Assembly: GCF_035998295.1 (NCBI RefSeq)
Contig: NZ_DASYHS010000258.1
Span: forward strand, 1-9,805
DNA length: 9,805 nucleotides
Direction: 5' to 3'
From: DASYHS01 sp035998295
Lineage (GTDB): Bacteria > Pseudomonadota > Alphaproteobacteria > Azospirillales > Azospirillaceae
Positions 5,241-9,805 of the stretch are shown in pieces (the stretch's first letter is position 1; each line of letters opens with the position of its first letter). The translations under genes were made by a program, and so were the position numbers. The notes beneath the pieces were generated by a model. That model searched no databases. It was not told where the DNA came from and saw only the letters and a list, made by a program, of their open reading frames with translations.

Positions 5241-5263
5241 CGACAACTTTGATATCGTTGTCG
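5241..5263. promoter_or_regulatory. Inverted repeat upstream of the GlxA-like gene
   Basis: CGACAAC (5241-5247) and GTTGTCG (5257-5263) are perfect 7-bp inverted arms separated by nine bases that contain GATATC. The site ends three bases before the GlxA-like ATG, in the divergent region shared with the DUF488-LysE operon. A regulator bound here would block its own gene, so autoregulation is a fair inference. It could also act as an RNA hairpin at the start codon. Confidence 0.6.
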
Positions 5264-5265
5264 CC

Positions 5266-6228
5266 ATGAAGCTGCAGGTCCTCGCCCTCGACGGCGTTTT
5301 CGATACCGGGCTGGCCGCCGTGCTCGACGCGTTCTCGACGGCCAACGAGCTGGCGGCGATGCTGTCGCCGGGTGCCGCGCGCTTCGAGGTCGCGGTCGTC
5401 GGCGTGCGGCGCAGGGTGCGCACCGCACAGGGCTTCGCCGTGCCCGTCGCCGCGATCGTCGAGCCGGCGGCGGCGGACTGGCTGGTGGTCCCGGCGATCG
5501 GCTACAAGATGCCCGACGCCCTGGTGCCGGCGCTGGAGCGCGCCGACGTGCGCGACGCCGGGGCGGCGCTGCGCGAGGGCGCCGCCGCGGGCGTGCGGAT
5601 CGCGGCGGCCTGCATCGGGACCTTCGTGCTGGCGGAGTCGGGCCTGCTCGACCGCCAGAAGGCCACGACGACGTGGTGGCTCGCACCGCTGTTCCGGCAG
5701 CGCTATCCGGGGGTGCAGCTCGAGGATGCGCGCATGCTGGTCAGGTCGGGCGCCTTCGTCACCGCGGGGGCGGCGCTCAGCCACATGGACCTGGCGCTGT
5801 GGCTGGTCCGGCAGGCGAGCCCGGAACTGGCGGGGCTCGTGGCGCGCTACCTGATCGTCGACCAGCGCCCGGCGCAGTCCGCCTACGCGCTCGCGGACCA
5901 CCTGGCGCATGCCGACCCGGTCGTCGAGCGGTTCGAGCGCTGGGCGCGCGGCCGGATCGCCGACGGCTTCTCGCTGGATGCCGCCGCGAGCGCCGCCGGC
6001 ACGAGCAAGCGGACGCTGGCGCGCCGCATGCGCCAGGTGCTCGGCAAGAGCCCGCTGTCCTATTTCCAGGACCTGCGCGTCGAGCGCGCGGTGCACCTGC
6101 TCAAGACCAGCGACAGGAGCCTGGACCAGATCGCCGAGCTGGTCGGCTATGCCGACGGCGTGACGTTGCGCGCACTGCTCCGGCGGCGGCTCGGGCGCGG
6201 CGTGCGCGACCTGCGCCCGGGCGAGTGA
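5266..6228 (+). CDS. GlxA-like regulator (DJ-1/PfpI plus AraC HTH)
   Basis: 320 residues. The N-terminal DJ-1/PfpI-like domain (about 1-180) shows the nucleophile-elbow-like segment AACIGTFVLAESGLL (114-128, Cys116), then TTWW (135-138) and VTAGAALSHMDLALWLV (165-181), all typical of GlxA-type regulators. In these the domain senses a ligand rather than acting as a protease. The C-terminal AraC domain has helix-turn-helix units near 237-258 (LDAAASAAGTSKRTLARRM) and 286-308 (LDQIAELVGYADGVTLRALL). The start is the ATG at 5266, where MKLQVLALDGVFDTGL begins the fold. No Shine-Dalgarno site precedes it and an inverted repeat abuts it, so initiation may be leaderless or otherwise unusual. It probably controls the divergent DUF488-LysE operon (inferred). 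Confidence 0.9.
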   Translation: MKLQVLALDGVFDTGLAAVLDAFSTANELAAMLSPGAARFEVAVVGVRRRVRTAQGFAVPVAAIVEPAAADWLVVPAIGYKMPDALVPALERADVRDAGAALREGAAAGVRIAAACIGTFVLAESGLLDRQKATTTWWLAPLFRQRYPGVQLEDARMLVRSGAFVTAGAALSHMDLALWLVRQASPELAGLVARYLIVDQRPAQSAYALADHLAHADPVVERFERWARGRIADGFSLDAAASAAGTSKRTLARRMRQVLGKSPLSYFQDLRVERAVHLLKTSDRSLDQIAELVGYADGVTLRALLRRRLGRGVRDLRPGE

Positions 6229-6247
6229 GGCGCCGGCCGGCGCCTCA
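6226..6247. terminator. 22-bp perfect palindrome, likely bidirectional terminator
   Basis: The arms TGAGGCGCCGG and CCGGCGCCTCA are perfectly complementary with no loop bases reserved. The first three bases are the stop codon of the GlxA-like gene. The last three are the LysR stop codon on the opposite strand. There is no T-run on either side. A hairpin terminator serving both convergent genes is the simplest reading. Confidence 0.6.
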
Positions 6248-7174
6248 GGCGGCCAGTCCCAGGGCCGCCCTGCATGCGGGCGTGCTCCAGCACGGGACGT
6301 CGCCGTAGGTCTTGCGCAGGAAGGCGATGAAGGCCCGCACCCGCGGCGGCACGTGGTTGCGGCTGGGATAGAGGGCGTGGATGGGGGCGTCGGTGTCGAG
6401 CAGCGTCCCGTCGAGCACCGCGCGCAGGCGCCCGGCCACGATGTCCTCGCCGACGTCCCACAGCGACTTCAGCGCGATCCCCAGGCCGGCCAGCGCCCCC
6501 TCGCGCAGCATGTCGCCGCCGTTGAGCCGCAGGGGGCCGCGGGCGCGCACCGACGTCTCGCCCATGGCGGTGCGGAAGCGCCACTCCTGCTGCCAGGGCA
6601 GCGCCAGCAGCGTATGCCCTTCCAGGTCCTCCGGGCGCTGAGGCGTGCCGCGGCGCGCGAGGTAGGAAGGGCTGGCGACCAGCACCCGGCGGTTGTCCGC
6701 GACCTTGGCCGCGATCAGGCTGCTGTCGGGCGCCCGGCCGATCCATATCGCCAAGTCGTGCCCGGTCTCGACGATGTCGACGAACCGGTCCGTGGCGTCG
6801 ATCTCGACCTGGAGGTCGGCATACTGCTCCAGGAAGCCCGCGAGGTGCGGCGTGACGTGGCGGGCGGCGAACCCCGAGGGCGCGGAGATCCGCAGCAGCC
6901 CGCGCACGACCGGGCTGCGCATGCCGACCACCGCCTCCATCTCGTCGACGTCGGCCAGGATCTTCGCCGCGCGCTCGTTGTACTCGCGCCCCTCCTCGGT
7001 CAGGGTCACCTGCCGGGTGGTGCGCTGCAGGAGACGGACGCCGAGGCGCTCCTCGATCTTGCTGATCCGGTGGCTCACCGCCGGCGGCGACAGCCCGAGC
7101 CGGCGGCCGGCCGCCGACAGGCCGCCGCTTTCGGCGACCGCGACGAACACCCTCAGGTCCGAGATCGTATCCAT
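6245..7174 (-). CDS. LysR-family transcriptional regulator
   Basis: 309 residues, normal for LysR regulators. The N-terminal winged helix-turn-helix is clear: DLRVFVAVAESGGLSAAGRR (6-25), LGLSPPAVSHRISKIEERLG (26-45), VRLLQRTTRQVTLTEEG (46-62), then a linker helix to about residue 90. The remainder is the periplasmic-binding-protein-like effector domain (LLRISAPSGFAARHVTPHL onward). The closest type is the large proteobacterial group that controls neighbouring oxidoreductases. The start is supported by GAGGAG (7182-7187, minus strand), seven bases upstream. It is divergent from the SDR gene, with a T-N11-A dyad in the shared region, so it probably regulates the SDR gene and itself. The effector is unknown. 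Confidence 0.95.
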   Translation of the reverse strand: MDTISDLRVFVAVAESGGLSAAGRRLGLSPPAVSHRISKIEERLGVRLLQRTTRQVTLTEEGREYNERAAKILADVDEMEAVVGMRSPVVRGLLRISAPSGFAARHVTPHLAGFLEQYADLQVEIDATDRFVDIVETGHDLAIWIGRAPDSSLIAAKVADNRRVLVASPSYLARRGTPQRPEDLEGHTLLALPWQQEWRFRTAMGETSVRARGPLRLNGGDMLREGALAGLGIALKSLWDVGEDIVAGRLRAVLDGTLLDTDAPIHALYPSRNHVPPRVRAFIAFLRKTYGDVPCWSTPACRAALGLAA

Positions 7175-7209
7175 GCCCGCACTCCTCGTATTGCGTGCGC
7201 GAGGCTACG

Positions 7210-7228
7210 CCTTCCAGCGATGGGAAGG
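7210..7228. promoter_or_regulatory. LysR-type operator (T-N11-A dyad)
   Basis: CCTTCC and GGAAGG are perfect 6-bp arms separated by seven bases, giving T7213-N11-A7225, the classical LysR-box geometry. It lies 36-54 bases upstream of the LysR ATG and about 100 bases upstream of the SDR start, as expected for a shared divergent regulatory site. Confidence 0.6.
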
Positions 7229-7325
7229 TCAAGCGATTTGTCGTCGGCGCGCCGGGGGGCGGGGGCGACCGTGATCAACCGGCCATCCTCCTGTTTGCCC
7301 GGGGGCACGAACGAAAGGACCGGAC

Positions 7326-8312
7326 ATGACCGATAGGTTGCACGGGCGCGTAGTCGTCATCACGGGGGCATCGAGCGGCATCGGCCGGGCGGCGGCCCGC
7401 ATGTTCGCGCGGGAAGGGGCCGTCGTGGTCCTGACGGCGCGGCGCGAGCCGCTGCTCCACGAGGTCGCGGACGAGGTGATCCGGTCCGGCGGCCGGGCGA
7501 TGTCGATCCCGGCGGACGTCCGCGACCCGGACCAGCTCGCACGCGTGGCCGAGCGCGCCGTCGACGCGTTCGGCGGCATCGACGTCTGGATCAACAACGC
7601 CGGCGTCGCCAGCTTCGGCCGGTTCGAGGACACGCCTCCCGACGCCTTCGCCGCGGTGATGAACACCACCTTCAACGGCGTCGTGAACGGCTTCCGCGCC
7701 GTGCTGCCCCATCTGCGCGACCGCGAGCGCGGCATCATCATCAACACGGTCTCCGTGGCCGGCCGGATGCCGGCACCCTTCCATGCCGCCTACGGCGCCG
7801 CCAAGCATGCCGTCCTCGGCTTCACCGAATCGGTGCGGGCGGAGCTGGAGCAGGAGGGTCTGCACGCCGTCCATGTCTGCAACATCCTGCCCGGCCCGAT
7901 CGACACCCCCTTCTGGCAGCACGCCGCGAACTTCAGCGGCCACGAGGTCCAGGCCCTGCCGCCGGTCCGGCCGGCCGAGGCCGTCGCCGAGGCGATGGTC
8001 GCGCTCAGCCTGAACCCGCGCCGCGAGGTCGGGGTCGGCGCCCCGGCCCGGTTGGTCGAACTGGGCATGGCGCTGGCCCAGGGCCCGATCGAGCGGCAGA
8101 TGGGCCGGCAGGTGCGGCGCAGGATGTTCCGGCAGGAGGCCCGGCGCCGGTCCGCCGGCGCCCTGCACGAGCCGATGGCCGACGGCGCCGGCGTGTCCGG
8201 GGGATGGCGGCGTCCGTCCCGCGGCGGCAGCGTCACGCTCGCGCGCGCCGTCACCCTGGCGTCGCTGGGCGTCGCGGCGCTGTACGGCTACCATTCCATG
8301 CGCGACCGGTAG
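7326..8312 (+). CDS. SDR-family oxidoreductase with C-terminal membrane anchor
   Basis: 328 residues. Residues 1-250 are a classical short-chain dehydrogenase/reductase: NAD(P)-binding TGASSGIG (13-20), Asp64 in ADVR, NNAG (90-93), catalytic Ser143 (INTVSVAG), Tyr156 and Lys160 (YGAAK), and PGPIDTPF (189-196). Arg39/Arg40 after the second strand (LTARR) suggest NADP(H) preference. Classical SDRs are about 250 residues. The extra 75 include a basic segment (256-275) and a hydrophobic stretch near 304-321, which could anchor the enzyme in the inner membrane. Substrate unknown. The start has AAAGGA at 7314-7319, six bases upstream. It is divergent from the LysR regulator, and its stop codon opens a strong terminator hairpin. 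Confidence 0.94.
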   Translation: MTDRLHGRVVVITGASSGIGRAAARMFAREGAVVVLTARREPLLHEVADEVIRSGGRAMSIPADVRDPDQLARVAERAVDAFGGIDVWINNAGVASFGRFEDTPPDAFAAVMNTTFNGVVNGFRAVLPHLRDRERGIIINTVSVAGRMPAPFHAAYGAAKHAVLGFTESVRAELEQEGLHAVHVCNILPGPIDTPFWQHAANFSGHEVQALPPVRPAEAVAEAMVALSLNPRREVGVGAPARLVELGMALAQGPIERQMGRQVRRRMFRQEARRRSAGALHEPMADGAGVSGGWRRPSRGGSVTLARAVTLASLGVAALYGYHSMRDR

Positions 8313-8339
8313 AGGCGCGGCCGGGAAGGGCCGCGCCTC
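8312..8339 (+). terminator. Terminator hairpin after the SDR gene
   Basis: The arms gaggcgcggcc and ggccgcgcctc pair perfectly over 11 bp around the loop gggaag. The first base of the stem is the last base of the SDR stop codon. No T-run follows. The symmetric stem could also serve transcripts from the minus strand. Confidence 0.65.
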
Positions 8340-8343
8340 CAGG

Positions 8344-8362
8344 CGCGACCGGTAGGGTCGCG
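8344..8362. terminator. Second hairpin between SDR and hydrolase genes
   Basis: cgcgacc and ggtcgcg form a 7-bp stem around ggtag. It follows the first hairpin within five bases. Its left part, cgcgaccggtag, repeats exactly the last 12 bases of the SDR gene (8301-8312). It may be a second terminator facing the minus-strand hydrolase. Confidence 0.4.
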
Positions 8363-8372
8363 GCCGGCGCGG

Positions 8373-8426
8373 CTATCCCTGGTCGCGCTCCGGGTGGTGG
8401 ATGCGGTCGGGGTCGCCGCCGCTCAT
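8373..8426 (-). CDS. Candidate translationally coupled 17-residue mini-ORF
   Basis: The minus-strand ATG at 8424-8426 overlaps the TGA of the alpha/beta hydrolase as ATGA, the classical coupling arrangement. A GGGGAG site lies six bases upstream, inside the hydrolase gene. The frame encodes MSGGDPDRIHHPERDQG and ends in TAG. Its codons follow the strong G/C third-position bias of the window (15 of 16 after the ATG). I know no family for it, and at 17 codons chance cannot be excluded. It could be a real peptide, a device for ribosome release or coupling, or a relic. Confidence 0.35.
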   Translation of the reverse strand: MSGGDPDRIHHPERDQG

Positions 8427-9364
8427 CGCGCGCTCCCCGCCGCGCCGCTGCCATGAACGCGGCCGAGGAAGTCGCGCACCAGCGGGACGACCTCGTCGAG
8501 GTTGGTCTCCAGCGCCCAATGGCCGCCGTCGAGCAGGTGCAGCTCCGCGTCCGGCAGGTCCCGCAGATACGCCCGCGCGGCGCCCTCGGGCATGTAGCCG
8601 TCATGCGGGCCCCACACGATCAGCGTCGGCGGCCGGTGCTCGCGCAGATAGGCCTGGTAGCGGGGGAACCAGCCGAGGTTCTCCTTCAGGCCCTCCATCA
8701 GGCCGATCATGATCTCGCGACGCCGCGGCTCCAGCAGCTGCGCCGCCGCGAGCGTCCACAGGTCGGGACCGATGCGTTCGGCGACCTCCCCGTCGACGTC
8801 GTTCAGGAATTCGTGGCGGAAGCCTTCCTCGCTGACGGCCCGGGCGAGCCCGGCGCGCTTCTCCGGCGTCGGATCCGCCCAGTACTCGCGGAGATAGCCG
8901 TATCCGGGGCCGAGCTGGTCCTCGTAGATGTCGCCGTTCTGGACGATCAGCGCGGCGACCCGCTCCGGCGCCCGGATGGCGAACCGCAGCCCGATCTGGG
9001 AGCCGTAGTCGTGGAGGTAGAGCGCGTAGCGCTCCAGGCCCAGCATGCGGGCGAAACGCTCCAGGAAGCCGGCATAGCCGTCGAAGGTGCAGGAGAAGCG
9101 CGACGGGTCGGGCGTGTCGCTGTAGCCGAAGCCCGGGAAGTCGGGGGCGACCAGGCGCCAGCGGTCGGCGAGGGCCGGCATCAGGTTGCGGTACTGGTAG
9201 GACGAGCACGGGTAGCCGTGCGGCAGCAGGACGACGGGGGCATCCTGGGGGCCGGCCTCCCGGTAGAAGATGCTCATGCCGTCGATTTCCGCGCGCCGGT
9301 GCCGCACCGCGGGGGACCGGCCGGGAGATGGGGGGGAAGCTTGCTGGCTCGTAGCGGGGGTCAA
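8423..9364 (-). CDS. Alpha/beta hydrolase with Asp nucleophile
   Basis: 313 residues of the alpha/beta-hydrolase fold, in the branch with epoxide hydrolases and dehalogenases. Motifs: oxyanion-hole HGYP (49-52), PDFPGFGYSD (74-83), nucleophile elbow LHDYGSQIG (118-126) with Asp119 where lipases have Ser, acid candidate Asp255 (WGPHDGY) and base His282 (GGHWALE). Haloalkane dehalogenases normally have Trp after the nucleophile; here it is Tyr120, so a simple dehalogenase call is not supported and the substrate is open. There is no signal peptide and it is probably cytosolic. The start is TTG at 9362-9364, with a perfect AGGAGG seven bases upstream. The first ATG (residue 30) would remove the first strand. 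It converges on the SDR gene. Confidence 0.9.
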   Translation of the reverse strand: MTPATSQQASPPSPGRSPAVRHRRAEIDGMSIFYREAGPQDAPVVLLPHGYPCSSYQYRNLMPALADRWRLVAPDFPGFGYSDTPDPSRFSCTFDGYAGFLERFARMLGLERYALYLHDYGSQIGLRFAIRAPERVAALIVQNGDIYEDQLGPGYGYLREYWADPTPEKRAGLARAVSEEGFRHEFLNDVDGEVAERIGPDLWTLAAAQLLEPRRREIMIGLMEGLKENLGWFPRYQAYLREHRPPTLIVWGPHDGYMPEGAARAYLRDLPDAELHLLDGGHWALETNLDEVVPLVRDFLGRVHGSGAAGSAR

Positions 9365-9371
9365 GGGCCGT

Positions 9372-9377
9372 CCTCCT
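9372..9377 (-). promoter_or_regulatory. Perfect Shine-Dalgarno site deciding a TTG start
   Basis: AGGAGG on the minus strand, seven bases upstream of the TTG at 9362-9364. It is the strongest ribosome-binding site in the window and supports the rare start codon of the hydrolase over downstream GTG (residue 20) or ATG (residue 30) choices, which lack a comparable site. Confidence 0.7.
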
Positions 9378-9463
9378 GTCTCGTCGAGGTACGCCCTACG
9401 AACAGAAGACGGTCATGGCGAGTTTCGTCGGTCGCCGCACAGGATCCGGTTGAACTGCAGGAC

Positions 9464-9489
9464 GGTGATCCGCCATAGGCGGAATCACC
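9464..9489 (-). terminator. Hairpin overlapping the thioesterase stop codon
   Basis: ggtgat pairs with atcacc and ccgcc with ggcgg, around the loop ata, with one bulged base. On the minus strand it begins four bases before the thioesterase stop and ends 21 bases after it. No T-run follows. It is a likely terminator separating the thioesterase from the hydrolase transcript. Confidence 0.5.
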
Positions 9490-9805
9490 CCAGCGACGAT
9501 AGGCGCGCCACGGCGGCCTCCGACAGCGGGCGGGAGCGGCGCGTCGCCTCGTCCATCTGGACGATGACGGTCTCGGCCGTCGCGACGCAGCGGCCGTCCT
9601 GGAACAGGCCCTGCGCGAGCGTGAGGGAGCTGCGGCCGACCGCGGCCACGCGCGTCCCGATTTCGACCGTGCCCGGCCAGCGGATTTCGGAGCGGAAATC
9701 GAGCGCAAGCCGCGCGATCACGAACGCGCTGCCCGGCTCGGCGAGGGGGAAGGCCGGGTCGTAGAGGATTTCGACCCGCCCGGTCTCGAGGAAGGTCGCG
9801 AAGAC
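9485..9805 (-). CDS. Acyl-CoA thioesterase, 4HBT family (N terminus cut off)
   Basis: The gene runs off the right edge; 106 C-terminal residues are present and the start is missing. The visible part begins VFATFLETGRVEILYDPAF, matching the helix of the hotdog fold in 4HBT/YbgC-like thioesterases (family form xFFExGRVExL). Beta strands with the usual pattern follow: FVIARLALDFRSEIRWPGTV, EIGTRVAAVGRSSLTLAQGL, and CVATAETVIVQMD. Family members hydrolyse acyl-CoA thioesters in the cytosol as hotdog multimers; the acyl specificity is not readable. The nominal start at 9721 (GTG) is an internal codon, because the frame stays open and family-like to the window edge. The hydrolase gene lies downstream on the same strand, beyond a hairpin. 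Confidence 0.82.
   Translation of the reverse strand, partial: VFATFLETGRVEILYDPAFPLAEPGSAFVIARLALDFRSEIRWPGTVEIGTRVAAVGRSSLTLAQGLFQDGRCVATAETVIVQMDEATRRSRPLSEAAVARLSSLG

Noticed and set aside
8363..8422. A further RNA gene between SDR and hydrolase
   Set aside because: No tRNA or known small-RNA signature. The hairpins are explained as terminators and the rest by the mini-ORF candidate.
8204..9478. 424-codon open frame on the + strand
   Set aside because: Antisense shadow of the alpha/beta hydrolase, whose motifs are complete on the minus strand.

Overview
This is a GC-rich window (around 70% G+C by eye, with coding third positions almost all G or C). Family content, compact layout and clear Shine-Dalgarno sites suggest a GC-rich proteobacterium, most likely an alphaproteobacterium of the Methylobacterium/Rhodospirillales type. 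No marker gene fixes the genus. I see no rRNA, tRNA, CRISPR array, phage gene or transposase.

Layout, left to right. (1) 1-2489: two near-identical copies of a transcription unit for a small exported protein (76-354 and 2164-2442). Each has the same 5' UTR hairpin and 3' terminator hairpin. Between them lie a LysE-type exporter (+) and an AraC regulator (-), which overlap tail to tail. (2) 2514-4094: an AhpD-like peroxidase-family protein (+), a DUF2239 protein (-) behind a promoter carrying two ACCCGGGT palindromes, and a small antibiotic-biosynthesis-monooxygenase-like protein (+). (3) 4102-6228: a DUF488-LysE operon (-) divergent from a GlxA-like DJ-1/AraC regulator (+), with an inverted repeat between them. 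(4) 6245-8312: a LysR regulator (-) divergent from a membrane-anchored short-chain dehydrogenase (+), with a T-N11-A dyad between them. (5) 8373-9805: an alpha/beta hydrolase with an Asp nucleophile and a TTG start (-), a possible coupled 17-codon mini-ORF, and a partial 4HBT thioesterase (-) running off the right edge.

The genes read as small detoxification, export and redox modules, most of them next to a regulator. Strands alternate, so nearly every junction is divergent (regulatory) or convergent. At several convergent junctions the stop codons lie inside palindromes or overlap each other. No stretch over 300 bases lacks a gene.

I do not see a clear new multi-gene system. The strongest unexplained signals are the duplicated small-protein unit (mosaic identity, hairpin stem kept while the loop changed), the paired operators in front of the DUF2239 gene, and the palindromes carrying convergent stop codons.
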